64,000 bases of DNA from JBHEBG01 sp046557915 (GTDB lineage Bacteria; Bacteroidota; Bacteroidia; Flavobacteriales; Flavobacteriaceae). The position numbers and the translations under genes are program-made. The stretch lies in NCBI RefSeq assembly GCF_046557915.1, contig NZ_JBHEBG010000001.1, positions 1,116,001 to 1,180,000 of the forward strand. Reading direction: 5' to 3'. Under the pieces are notes generated by a model. The model saw only the letters and a list, made by a program, of their open reading frames with translations. It was not told the DNA's origin and did not search any database. Positions 1 to 8,764 of the stretch are shown one piece after another. Every line of letters begins with the position of its first letter. Position 1 is the stretch's first letter.

Positions 1-1
1 C

Positions 2-580
2 ACCATAATATGTAATCTTAGCGATGCATATATAAAAGAACGGGAGAACAGGCTTAAAACCCTGGGTTATGCGAATGATAAAGAGATATCTTACTACCGT
101 ACCCTTATCAACTATGCGGACGAAAGATCCCAAGAACATGCACTGTATCAAAGACAAGCATTGAAAAAAGCCGTTGATGCCGGGGTTAAGGTAGTATTGG
201 GTTCAGATTCCATGCCCATTGGGGAGATTGGAATTTTGGAAATGGAACAATTTGTACTTTCCGGAGTGAGCGAAATGAATACACTAATTGCCGCTACTCG
301 AAACTGTGCAGATTTATTGGGCGTATTAGATAAATTGGGTACCGTAGAGGAAGGGAAATTGGCCGATCTTTTGATAGTTGCCAAAAATCCTTTGGATAAT
401 ATCTCCAATATCCGAGAGGTAAAAATGGTTTTCAAAGATGGCGTATCGGTCAATTTGGATCAACCCCAAGGAACCGCTTCCTATTGGGATTATTTTAGCA
501 CGTCCAATTTAAAAAAAGGATTCCTTAAAGAGGCGGAAAACGCAGCAGGTTTTCAACGTGGTAAAGCAAAACAGGATTAG
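2..580 (+). CDS. Amidohydrolase family protein, C-terminal part (5' end outside window)
   Basis: The frame is open from base 2, with no plausible start inside the window, so this is the end of a longer gene. About 192 residues are visible. The stretch GVKVVLGSDS has the late-barrel Asp of metal-dependent amidohydrolases. The end (GTVEEGKLADLLIVAKNPL) is the classical C-terminal beta-sandwich of the imidazolonepropionase/prolidase-like amidohydrolases. This group hydrolyses C-N bonds of cyclic amides or Xaa-Pro-type dipeptides using one or two metal ions. The metal-binding N-terminus cannot be seen, so neither substrate nor export can be judged. It lies 18 bp before a TolB-like gene in the same direction, probably one operon with the amidase and symporter that follow. 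The family assignment is firm; the exact reaction is unknown. Confidence 0.85.
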   Translation, partial: TIICNLSDAYIKERENRLKTLGYANDKEISYYRTLINYADERSQEHALYQRQALKKAVDAGVKVVLGSDSMPIGEIGILEMEQFVLSGVSEMNTLIAATRNCADLLGVLDKLGTVEEGKLADLLIVAKNPLDNISNIREVKMVFKDGVSVNLDQPQGTASYWDYFSTSNLKKGFLKEAENAAGFQRGKAKQD

Positions 581-598
581 TACTTAAAAATAACTGAA

Positions 599-1531
599 AT
601 GAAATTTTTGGTAGGAAATAAAATATGGGGCTTGTTGTCGATCTGTTTTTTTGTTACGCCTGTGAAAATGCAAGCTCAAAACGAGGCTGGAAAAAGTGAC
701 CCTAAAGTCATTTTTCAATCCAATAGAGATGGTAACATGGAGATTTATATTATGGACGCCGATGGCTCAAATCAGATCCGAATTACCCATCACCCTGCAG
801 AGGACAGTGCACCGGCATGGTCACCAAATGGGGATAAAGTTGCCTTTGATTCTGATCGGGATGGTAATTTGGAAATCTATACGATGAACGTTGATGGAAC
901 GGATGTATTAAGACTCACGAATAACACAGGTGCGGATACGGCACCAAGATGGACCCCTGACGGAGAGCAAATAATGTTCAGCTCCAAACGAGGGAAGGTA
1001 GGCGGTGCCTACATTATGAACGCAGATGGCAGCAATGTTAGACGTATTACACAAGAAGATTTCCATGCAGGTTCTCCTTGTCCTTCTCCAGACGGATCCA
1101 TGGCGGTTGTGGAACATGAAAGCGGCCCTGCCTGGACGGAAAAAACAGAATATTTGAGGCGGGCTCAGATATGGATCGTCCATACCGACGGAACTGCCCC
1201 AAATCAGGTTACGGATATTGATGCATATAATGGCTATCCAGCATGGTCTCCCGATGGCAGTAAAATAGTGTTCGATTCCAATCCAACGCCGGGTAACCCG
1301 CCGGCCAATATTTTGAGCATTAATAGAGACGGTTCCGGATTAAAAAACTTGACCAATAGCAAGGGGTATAACGAATTTGCCGCTTGGTCCCAAGACAGTA
1401 AGAAAATTGTTTTCGTATCCGATCGTGATGGTAACAATGAAATTTATAGCATGAACGCAGATGGAACACAACAAACCAGGCTGACCAATAACAACAATGA
1501 CGATACAATACCATCTTGGTCTCCCTTTTAA
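599..1531 (+). CDS. Exported TolB-like (PD40 repeat) beta-propeller protein
   Basis: 310 residues with an N-terminal signal peptide (hydrophobic stretch at residues 9-24, probable cleavage after MQAQ). The rest is repeats of the type F.S.RDGN.EIY.MN.DG..  ..RLT.. ....P.WSPDG, about five to six copies, the hallmark of PD40 blades as in TolB and the propeller of prolyl oligopeptidases. No hydrolase domain follows the propeller, so it is more likely a periplasmic binding or scaffold protein than an enzyme. It sits between the amidohydrolase and the amidase; its stop codon precedes the amidase start by 8 bp. In related loci such proteins accompany secreted amidohydrolases, which fits here. The ligand is unknown. 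Confidence 0.85.
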   Translation: MKFLVGNKIWGLLSICFFVTPVKMQAQNEAGKSDPKVIFQSNRDGNMEIYIMDADGSNQIRITHHPAEDSAPAWSPNGDKVAFDSDRDGNLEIYTMNVDGTDVLRLTNNTGADTAPRWTPDGEQIMFSSKRGKVGGAYIMNADGSNVRRITQEDFHAGSPCPSPDGSMAVVEHESGPAWTEKTEYLRRAQIWIVHTDGTAPNQVTDIDAYNGYPAWSPDGSKIVFDSNPTPGNPPANILSINRDGSGLKNLTNSKGYNEFAAWSQDSKKIVFVSDRDGNNEIYSMNADGTQQTRLTNNNNDDTIPSWSPF

Positions 1532-1539
1532 ATATTTCA

Positions 1540-3147
1540 ATGATGAATCAAATTAAAAAACCGTTCGCATATCTTTTTTTAGCAACTCTAATTTTGTCCT
1601 GTAATCAGGAAAAGATACCGCAAGCATCTTCCCGAGCGTTGGATCATCTTAATATTCATGAAGAAATTACAGTTGATGAGATTCATAAGGCGTACAAAAA
1701 CAAAGAATACACGATAACAGAATTAACACAGTTTTATTTGGATAGAATAAATGCTATCGATAAAAATGGACCTTCCTTAAATGCGGTACTGACCATAAAC
1801 CCGGATGCACTTGATATTGCCGCAAAGCTCGATGAAGAATGGCAAAATGATAATATCATGGGCCCCTTGCATGGCATTCCAGTTTTACTAAAAGACAATA
1901 TTGATACAGCCGATAAAATGCCCTGCACTGCGGGTTCTAGGGTAATGAAAAATTCATATCCACTAAAAGATAGTCCATTGGCGGCACAGCTAAGAAAGGC
2001 GGGGGCAGTTATTTTGGGCAAGGCCAATTTAAGTGAATGGGCAAATTTCCATTCGAGCTATTCTTCAAGTGGTTGGAGCGGTTTGGGCGGACAGACTAAA
2101 AATCCCTATGACCTTAGTAGAAACCCTTGTGGGTCTAGCGCAGGATCTGGTGCAGCAGTAGCCGCTAACCTGTGTGTTCTGGCAATAGGTACAGAGACCA
2201 ATGGCTCTATAGTTTGCCCATCAAACAACAACGGGATTGTTGGAATTAAGCCTACCGTAGGCTTAATCAGTAGAACCGGGATAATTCCAATTTCATTTAC
2301 CCAAGATTCTGGTGGCCCAATGGCAAGAACGGTCAAAGATGCGGCTATTTGCTTGGGAACTTTAACCGCCATGGACGAAAATGATAGTAAAACCATGGTT
2401 CCAGATCGGGTAGCATATCAAGATTATGTCCAATTTCTCAAAGAAGGGAATCTTAAAGGAAAACGGATCGGTTATTTTAAAAGTCCGTTGGGTACCAATG
2501 CTAGGATGACCAAACTAATGGAAGAAGCTGTAGGGTTTTTTAAGGAACAAGGAGTAGAAATTTTTGAAATAGAAGAACTTTTGGATAAGGCTACGGGAGA
2601 TCATTCTTTTGAAGTTTTATTGTATGAATTTAAAGATGGTCTTAATAACTATTTTGACACATTGGGGGATAATGCACCGGTAAAAGATTTGCAAGAACTA
2701 ATAGATAGCACTTTTGCCGATAATGTAGAGATGCGATATTTTGATCACGAACTATTGAAGCTGGCACAGTCCAAAGGAAGTTTACAGGACGAAGAGTATA
2801 AAAAGGCCTTATGGACAATGCTAAAATCTAGTAGGGATGAAGGAATTGATAAAATAATGGACGATAACAATTTGGATGCGATTATTGCTCCAACAGGCGG
2901 CCCGGCCTGGAAAACAGATCTCACCAATGGGGATAATTTTAGTATTGAAAGCAGCTCACCCTCGGCTATTGCCGGATATCCCATAATCAATGTTCCCATG
3001 GGCCTGTTGGATGGGCTTCCGGTGGGGCTGTCTATTTTTGGTCGTGCTTGGTCAGAATCCGTACTGTTGGAAATAGCCTACAATTACGAAAAAGGAACGC
3101 ATCATAGAAAAACACCGAGGTATATTAACGATAACCAATCGGATTAA
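1540..3147 (+). CDS. Secreted amidase-signature lipoprotein
   Basis: Amidase signature family enzyme, expected to hydrolyse a carboxamide to acid plus ammonia or amine. The start at 1540 (or the adjacent ATG at 1543) gives a lipoprotein signal ending LATLILSC, so it should be anchored outside the cytoplasm. The Ser-cisSer-Lys triad is complete: Lys118 in GIPVLLKDN, Ser199 in CGSSAGSG and nucleophile Ser223 in TETNGSIVCPS. The Gly/Ser-rich signature spans about residues 196-240, and total length (about 535 aa) is normal. It lies between the propeller protein and a sodium symporter, suggesting amide cleavage outside the inner membrane followed by uptake. The substrate (peptide amide, aryl amide or other) cannot be read from the sequence. 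Confidence 0.93.
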   Translation: MMNQIKKPFAYLFLATLILSCNQEKIPQASSRALDHLNIHEEITVDEIHKAYKNKEYTITELTQFYLDRINAIDKNGPSLNAVLTINPDALDIAAKLDEEWQNDNIMGPLHGIPVLLKDNIDTADKMPCTAGSRVMKNSYPLKDSPLAAQLRKAGAVILGKANLSEWANFHSSYSSSGWSGLGGQTKNPYDLSRNPCGSSAGSGAAVAANLCVLAIGTETNGSIVCPSNNNGIVGIKPTVGLISRTGIIPISFTQDSGGPMARTVKDAAICLGTLTAMDENDSKTMVPDRVAYQDYVQFLKEGNLKGKRIGYFKSPLGTNARMTKLMEEAVGFFKEQGVEIFEIEELLDKATGDHSFEVLLYEFKDGLNNYFDTLGDNAPVKDLQELIDSTFADNVEMRYFDHELLKLAQSKGSLQDEEYKKALWTMLKSSRDEGIDKIMDDNNLDAIIAPTGGPAWKTDLTNGDNFSIESSSPSAIAGYPIINVPMGLLDGLPVGLSIFGRAWSESVLLEIAYNYEKGTHHRKTPRYINDNQSD

Positions 3148-3156
3148 AGCATAAAT

Positions 3157-4602
3157 ATGAACTATATCGGAATTGCTGTAATTGTTTTTGCTATTATCAC
3201 TTTTTGGATAAGCCTTTGGACTTATTTTAAAGTGAAAGGGAAAGCTGTTAACTATTTCAAAGCTGGGGCAATGATGCCGGTATGGGTCGTTGGAATAAGT
3301 CTTGTGGCACCGGCGATAGATGCAAATGGCTCCATTGGCGCTGCAGCACGCAGTGCGGAATTTGGGTTTTGGTCCGGGGCCTCAATTCCTATAGGTCTGG
3401 CGGCATGCATGTTTTTATTGGGACGTTTTTTTGCAAAGCCAATTTGGAATATGAATATGATGACTTTGGCCGATTTTTTCGGAAGACGCTATAACAGAAC
3501 TGTAGAAACTTTGGCCACGTTAACCATGTTGGTGGGTAGTGTAATACTTTTGGCCGGTAACATAGCAGGCCTGGGAATTTTGTTCCACGGAGTGTTCGAT
3601 CTTTCTTTTGTTCCCATCGTCATTGTATTGGGCGCGGGGATTTTGCTCTATTCACTAACTGGTGGTTTTTTTGCTTCCCTTTCATCCAGTGTTTTTCAAG
3701 TTGGCATTTTTATCATAGGCATTTTATCCGCTTTCTTTTGGCTGACATTCCATTATGGATGGGAGGATCTCTTAATGAAATTGCCACATGATAAATATTC
3801 AAGTGTTGGGTTGACCCAAATAAAAAATGGAGCTCTTCAAAATTGGGCCGCAATTATATCCTTGGCGTTGGGAAATGTTGTTGCATTGGATTTGGTTCAA
3901 CGGGTCATATCCGCGGAGTCACCAAGGGCTGCACGTAAAAGCTGTTATTTGGGAGGAGTGTTAATTTTGTTGGTAGGAACCCCCGTTTCCCTCATTGGTC
4001 TTTACGCCGTTTATCTTAAAAAAGAGCTGGGTTTTTCACTGTTGATAGATTTAGCCATGGAGAATGTACCTGTTTGGATAGGGATATTACTTGTGGTTGG
4101 CGTAATAGCAGCAAGTATTGCCGTGGCCTCGGGAGTTATTTTGGCAATGGCCAATACAATGACCCACAATCTTTTTCAACGATATTCCCAATCTGTTTGG
4201 AGCGATAATAAATTATTGCGAACAGCACGTTTAATGGCCATACCGTTAATGGTCTTGGCCATAATCTTTGCTTGTGTTCGCCCGGAGCCCGGTACGCTTT
4301 TGATACTAGCCTTCGATATTGTATTGGCCGGTTGTTTTGTGCCATTTGTTTTGGGGATTTTTTGGAAGAAAGCAAATTCCGCGGCGGCTATATTATCGGT
4401 AATATGTGGTGTTGGTATTAGAATGGCCTTGTTTTGGATTGTTCCAGAAGATTGGGCAGGGTTAGACACCTTACTTGCGCCAGTATTTTCGTGTGTTTTG
4501 TTCGTTGGTGTGGCCATAACAACTCAGGAGAGATCGCCCCCAAGGTCAGATGCCTTTAAAAGGGCACTTTCCAAAGAGGAGTTGGTGGCCGGAAAATATT
4601 AA
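3157..4602 (+). CDS. Sodium:solute symporter (SSS family)
   Basis: 481 residues, almost entirely hydrophobic, with about 12-13 membrane segments. It begins with an N-out type first helix (IGIAVIVFAIITFWISLW) and carries the family-like region MMPVWVVGISLVAPAIDANG near residues 40-58. SSS carriers import sugars, amino acids, vitamins or organic anions with sodium. It starts 9 bp after the amidase and is the last gene before an intergenic gap and a regulator gene, so it probably imports the product of the upstream hydrolases. The family is clear from topology and the local pattern. The transported solute cannot be predicted. Confidence 0.9.
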   Translation: MNYIGIAVIVFAIITFWISLWTYFKVKGKAVNYFKAGAMMPVWVVGISLVAPAIDANGSIGAAARSAEFGFWSGASIPIGLAACMFLLGRFFAKPIWNMNMMTLADFFGRRYNRTVETLATLTMLVGSVILLAGNIAGLGILFHGVFDLSFVPIVIVLGAGILLYSLTGGFFASLSSSVFQVGIFIIGILSAFFWLTFHYGWEDLLMKLPHDKYSSVGLTQIKNGALQNWAAIISLALGNVVALDLVQRVISAESPRAARKSCYLGGVLILLVGTPVSLIGLYAVYLKKELGFSLLIDLAMENVPVWIGILLVVGVIAASIAVASGVILAMANTMTHNLFQRYSQSVWSDNKLLRTARLMAIPLMVLAIIFACVRPEPGTLLILAFDIVLAGCFVPFVLGIFWKKANSAAAILSVICGVGIRMALFWIVPEDWAGLDTLLAPVFSCVLFVGVAITTQERSPPRSDAFKRALSKEELVAGKY

Positions 4603-4710
4603 TTGGCCGGTAGTTTAGCCTTTGTTTTGTAGGTAAATAAAACAAAAAACAGATATCGCCAAAATATAGGGGAAAACGGACGATAATTGATGCTTATTTT
4701 CTTGGATTTG

Positions 4711-4767
4711 TGATATATTAAGGATATATTAGTTCGATATTACTGATATATCAGTTGTATATTAATA
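4711..4767 (+). promoter_or_regulatory. Phased GATATATTA-like repeats with a 14-bp palindrome upstream of the GntR gene
   Basis: The 231-bp gap 4603-4833 holds a run of similar A/T-rich units: GATATATTA at 4712 and 4723, GATATTA at 4736, GATATATCA at 4745 and TGTATATTA at 4756. They are roughly 9-13 bp apart, about one helical turn. A perfect 14-bp palindrome ACTGATATATCAGT occupies 4742-4755. Position just before a GntR-family gene suggests an autoregulatory operator; this is inference from arrangement. AT-rich DNA can give such repeats by chance. Confidence 0.4.
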
Positions 4768-4833
4768 AGAAATAAATGTTAACGAATTGCACAAAACCGA
4801 ATTACTAAAAAATGGCATTATTCAGATAGAAAT

Positions 4834-5550
4834 ATGACTTGGAACAAAGAGGTTTTGATCAACAAAAAAGGCAAGAAAAAAATGGGATTAATCGCACATT
4901 CAGAAAAACATAAATCTTTTAGCAGTCTGGCCGACAAGGCTTATTACCTCCTTGAGGAGATGATAGTAACCCTAAAGCTAGCGCCCGGAAGTCTTATTTC
5001 AGAAGCTGAATTGAGTAAAAAAATCGACATAGGCCGTACACCGCTAAGAGAAGCTTTGCAACGGCTTACAAGAGAGCGTTTGGTCTCTGTTTTGCCAAGA
5101 CGAGGAATGATTATCAGTGACGTTAACATTATGGATCAATTGGAAATTGTGAAATTAAGACAGGTGGTAGATCGATTGATAGTAGGAAATGCCACAAAAC
5201 GATTGACACCCGAACAGCGAGAACGTTTAAATGAACTTGCAGATGGTATTTTAAAGGCAGCTAATGAAGATGATGCTTTAGAATTTATAAAGTATGATGG
5301 GGAGTTTGATCAAATCCTTCAAATAGCATCACGCAACTTTTTTGCATCGCAGATTTCTGAAACCACACATGCGCATTGCCGCCGTTTTTGGTTTATGCAC
5401 CGGGTGGCTTCGGATTTAGTGGAATCAGCAAGTTTACATGCCAACATGATGAGGGCTACGGCCAATGGCAATCAAGCGGAGGCCGAAACGGCTTCGGACG
5501 CATTGAGTGAATATATTGAAAAATTTACCCGGTCCATTTTGGACCATTAA
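4834..5550 (+). CDS. GntR-family transcriptional regulator with FCD effector domain
   Basis: 238 residues. A winged helix-turn-helix occupies about residues 30-98 (LISEAELSKKIDIGRTPLRE, then the wing VLPRRGMIISDV), followed by an all-helical FCD ligand-binding domain at about 105-235. FCD regulators usually repress catabolic genes and respond to small organic acids or amino acids. The usual metal ligands are poor here: the D-x3-H pair reads D155-x3-D159, His202 is present, and the last His is not evident. The start is uncertain: 4834, or the internal ATG at 4882, which still leaves an intact winged helix. It lies between the amidase/symporter genes and the SusCD/TRAP operon, both plus strand, so it may control either. 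Confidence 0.92.
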   Translation: MTWNKEVLINKKGKKKMGLIAHSEKHKSFSSLADKAYYLLEEMIVTLKLAPGSLISEAELSKKIDIGRTPLREALQRLTRERLVSVLPRRGMIISDVNIMDQLEIVKLRQVVDRLIVGNATKRLTPEQRERLNELADGILKAANEDDALEFIKYDGEFDQILQIASRNFFASQISETTHAHCRRFWFMHRVASDLVESASLHANMMRATANGNQAEAETASDALSEYIEKFTRSILDH

Positions 5551-5599
5551 GGTGAGGTTCAATATCAAAATTTCAACTTACTAACTAGCATATAATTAT

Positions 5600-5611
5600 A
5601 ACTAACTAAAT
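5600..5611 (+). promoter_or_regulatory. AACTAACTAAAT leader element before susC-like gene 1
   Basis: The 12-mer AACTAACTAAAT lies 5 bases before the ATG of the first SusC-like gene. The identical 12-mer occurs at 45170-45181, one base before the ATG of the second SusC-like gene. No Shine-Dalgarno sequence is visible at either start. An A-rich, Shine-Dalgarno-less initiation region is usual in Flavobacteriia, so the element may assist translation initiation. The function is inferred only from shared position. Confidence 0.4.
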
Positions 5612-5616
5612 GTATT

Positions 5617-8600
5617 ATGAAACAGTTAAATCTGGCTTTTATTCGTAAAAGTCTCCGTAAAAAACCTAGGTGGACTACGGTATTGCTAATTTTTTTAATG
5701 ACGTTTACCAATGTTGTTCTGGCGCAATCCTCCGGAACGCTTGTTGGAAAGGTTATTGACAATCAAACAGGTGAATCCCTTTTGGGTGCAACCGTACAAG
5801 TGGAAGGGGCCAATCTTTATGCGGTTTCTGACATTGACGGTAATTTTACCATAAATAACGTCCCCGATGGGAATTATACGGTAAAATGTAGCTTTTTAAG
5901 CTACAAAACACAGACTCAGAACATTACTATTTCTGGGCAAGAAACAAGCATTGAGTTTAATTTGGAAATTGACCTACTTCAGATGGATGAAGTTGTAGTA
6001 ACTGGGGTGGTGTCTCAAAACTCCAAGGCAGTTTCCAGTATTTCTGTTCAACGAATCAACGCAAGTGAGCTTTCTAAAAAAGCCAGTTACAATGGTGTTG
6101 ATGATTTGTTATCCGGTAAAATTGCAGGGGTATCGCTACAAAAATCTGGTGGTGGATTTGGCTCTGGAACTAGGTTTATAGTTCGGTCCGGTGCAGGAAT
6201 AAATGGAAACGGACAACCACTGATTTTTATTGATGGTGTAAGAATGGATAATAGAACCTCTACTGGTACCGGAGGTGGTGATAGAGGTACCGGAGGTATT
6301 TCTTCATTAGTTGGTCTAAACCCCGAAGATATTGCTAACGTAGAGGTTATAAAAGGACCTGCCGGATCGGCATCATACGGAACAGGCGCTGCAAACGGGG
6401 TGATTTTAATTACCACTAAGCGAGGAACTAGAAGTGGAATGGAAGTTAATTATAAAACCACCATCGGTTTTCATGATGTAGGAAACGTTTTAGATGAAAG
6501 GAATTACAGAAACCATGAATTCTTAAGAAGCGACGTTTTTGAAACAGGGGTTATATTTAAAAATAGTCTAAACGTATCTGGTGGTAACGATGTTTTCAGA
6601 TCTTTTTTCTCAATAGATAGAAACGAAGAAGACGGTACAACCCCTGATAATAGTATGGAACAGACCAGTGCCCGATTCAACATTGATTTTACACCTTCTG
6701 CCAAATTTAGCTTAAAGGCCAGTTCGCAATATAGCAAAACGGATATTTTATTACCTCAAAGAGGTCGTGGTGATGGTGAATTTGGAGCTCTTGGTTTTAA
6801 CCCAGCCAATTATGATCCCGATTTTGATCCAACAAGGCCAGCTTTTTTCGAAAGTTCGTCCGATGACAATCAAATAAATAATTTCACGGCTTCCTTTCAA
6901 GGAAAGTATGCTCCTTTTGTAGACAGGGAAAATGCCCTAAAAGGTCTATCAGCTGCCTTTACAATTGGAGTTACCAATAGAAATGAAAACAGTGTTTTTG
7001 TACAAAGGCGTACAAGCGAGGCCATTGAGGGAGTAGATGATCCGGGTACTGTAATAGTGGCTAATGACGAGTCTACTGCATTTACCTTTACAAATAATAT
7101 TAACTATACCTATAACCTAGGTAAATTCTCAGGGTCATTATCCGTTGGATCACAGATTTTTAGTGAGCGTTCTAGTGGTAACTTTACCTCTGGCACGGAT
7201 CTTCCCCCGGGATTTGAAACCCTAAATGCCGCAAACACAATTTTACCACCTACACAATCTGCCTTTCATTCAAAATCGGCAGGGATTTTTGCCTCAAATG
7301 ATTTGTCCTACGATGATAAGTTTTTTACAACACTTATGATCAGAAGGGATTATTCCAGTGTTATGGGCAATTTGGCGCCAAGTATAAGTTATCCGTCCGC
7401 AAGTTTTTTAATCAGATGGGATAATTTTGATTGGATGCCAGAAGTATTCTCATTTCTTAAGACTAGAGTGGCATATGGCGAATCTGGCACGTTGCCGGAT
7501 GTTACGGCAGGCATACCTTTTCTTTATGCTCCAGGGTCATCCCAATATGGCGTAGGGCTTAACGTAGCCTCTATTGGAAACCCACTCTTGGAACCGGAAA
7601 GGGTACAACAATTTGAAGTAGGTTTAGAGGCCGAAGTTGGTAATTTTGGTCTGGAATTAACCTATTACAAAAATAAAGCTAAGAAATCTTTAGTGCCACG
7701 ACCTCCGGTATCATCTTCAGGATTGGCCAATTTTGCTCCTTTCGTAAATGTTGGTTCGGTAGAAGGTTCAGGTTTGGAACTTACATTGAGTACAAGCTTC
7801 GCTGGGGAAGCCTTGGGAGGATGGAGAGTTAATTTCACTTTGTTAGGAGGATATCAAGAAAATACCGTAACAAATTTAGGGTTTGACGGACAGATACAAG
7901 GTGGCCCAGGTGGAGGCACACAAGTTTTTAGGTCTGGTTTGCCAAGAGGGGCCTATGTTAACTCGGTGACTTTAGGAGCACTATTCTCAGATGGTACAAA
8001 CGAACAGCAAATAGACATTTTGCCTAATTTCGGAGAAGTGGTACCGGCAGGGGAACTCTATGATTTTGAAAATAGTGACGGAGATGTATTTATTGGCGTA
8101 AATACTCCCGAGTATATAGCCAGCTTAAATACCAATATAAGTGTGGGCAATTTTAATTTCTCTGCTCTTTTAGAGGCCAAAACTGGTTTTGTTGTATACA
8201 ATGAGCAAACGATCGATCAAATATTTTTTGGAGTTGATACGGATTATTTTAATGGTATCGGAACCAATTATTTAGCTTTTGATAGACTGTATCAACAATT
8301 GGGATATGGAGATTTTGGTACGGGTGACGCAGCGCTTACACCTGGTTCACCGGCCTACATAGATGCTGCCAATCAGTTCGCTTCATTGTCTCCCTTTAAC
8401 GATGCAAATGGCATTCAAAAAGGTGATTTCATTAAACTTAGAGAAGTGAGCATTAGTTATAATTTTAAAAAACTGGTAAGTAAATCGAAATTTATCAAAG
8501 GTCTAAACATAGGTGTTGCCGGATCAAATGTATTGGCATGGTATAAGCGCAAAGCAAGTTTGCATACCGTAACATCTATTGATACTGGCGAAAAAATACA

Positions 8601-8739
8601 GCGTTGGATCTCTGGTTATTCCGGTTTAGATTCAGAATCTAACGCGGGAGCATTTACCAATAGCCCTTCAACTGGTGTGCAATCGGGACAACTACCACCA
8701 AGTAGAACGTTCACCACATTTGTAACATTAAAATTCTAG
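5617..8739 (+). CDS. SusC-like TonB-dependent outer-membrane transporter (no STN domain)
   Basis: 1040 residues. A signal peptide ends near residue 36 (NVVLAQ). Next come a carboxypeptidase-regulatory-like beta-sandwich at about 39-120 (GTLVGKVIDNQTGESLLGA), a TonB-interacting segment with DEVVVTG near 126-132, a plug domain at about 135-265 (IAGVSLQKSGGG, ITTKRG) and a 22-strand barrel ending in an aromatic-rich strand (TFTTFVTLKF). With the SusD-like lipoprotein 25 bp downstream it should form a lidded importer. Such pairs carry oligosaccharides, but also peptides (RagAB in Porphyromonas). It lacks the STN signalling domain of the second SusC, consistent with control by the neighbouring GntR regulator rather than a sigma/anti-sigma pair. 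The ligand is unknown. Confidence 0.95.
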   Translation: MKQLNLAFIRKSLRKKPRWTTVLLIFLMTFTNVVLAQSSGTLVGKVIDNQTGESLLGATVQVEGANLYAVSDIDGNFTINNVPDGNYTVKCSFLSYKTQTQNITISGQETSIEFNLEIDLLQMDEVVVTGVVSQNSKAVSSISVQRINASELSKKASYNGVDDLLSGKIAGVSLQKSGGGFGSGTRFIVRSGAGINGNGQPLIFIDGVRMDNRTSTGTGGGDRGTGGISSLVGLNPEDIANVEVIKGPAGSASYGTGAANGVILITTKRGTRSGMEVNYKTTIGFHDVGNVLDERNYRNHEFLRSDVFETGVIFKNSLNVSGGNDVFRSFFSIDRNEEDGTTPDNSMEQTSARFNIDFTPSAKFSLKASSQYSKTDILLPQRGRGDGEFGALGFNPANYDPDFDPTRPAFFESSSDDNQINNFTASFQGKYAPFVDRENALKGLSAAFTIGVTNRNENSVFVQRRTSEAIEGVDDPGTVIVANDESTAFTFTNNINYTYNLGKFSGSLSVGSQIFSERSSGNFTSGTDLPPGFETLNAANTILPPTQSAFHSKSAGIFASNDLSYDDKFFTTLMIRRDYSSVMGNLAPSISYPSASFLIRWDNFDWMPEVFSFLKTRVAYGESGTLPDVTAGIPFLYAPGSSQYGVGLNVASIGNPLLEPERVQQFEVGLEAEVGNFGLELTYYKNKAKKSLVPRPPVSSSGLANFAPFVNVGSVEGSGLELTLSTSFAGEALGGWRVNFTLLGGYQENTVTNLGFDGQIQGGPGGGTQVFRSGLPRGAYVNSVTLGALFSDGTNEQQIDILPNFGEVVPAGELYDFENSDGDVFIGVNTPEYIASLNTNISVGNFNFSALLEAKTGFVVYNEQTIDQIFFGVDTDYFNGIGTNYLAFDRLYQQLGYGDFGTGDAALTPGSPAYIDAANQFASLSPFNDANGIQKGDFIKLREVSISYNFKKLVSKSKFIKGLNIGVAGSNVLAWYKRKASLHTVTSIDTGEKIQRWISGYSGLDSESNAGAFTNSPSTGVQSGQLPPSRTFTTFVTLKF

Positions 8740-8764
8740 CAGAATGCTTTTAAATTTGGAAATT

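Noticed and set aside
5565..5762. Minus-strand open frame opposite the first SusC start
   Set aside because: It runs antisense to the well-supported SusC signal peptide and leader, has no recognisable product, and is expected by chance.
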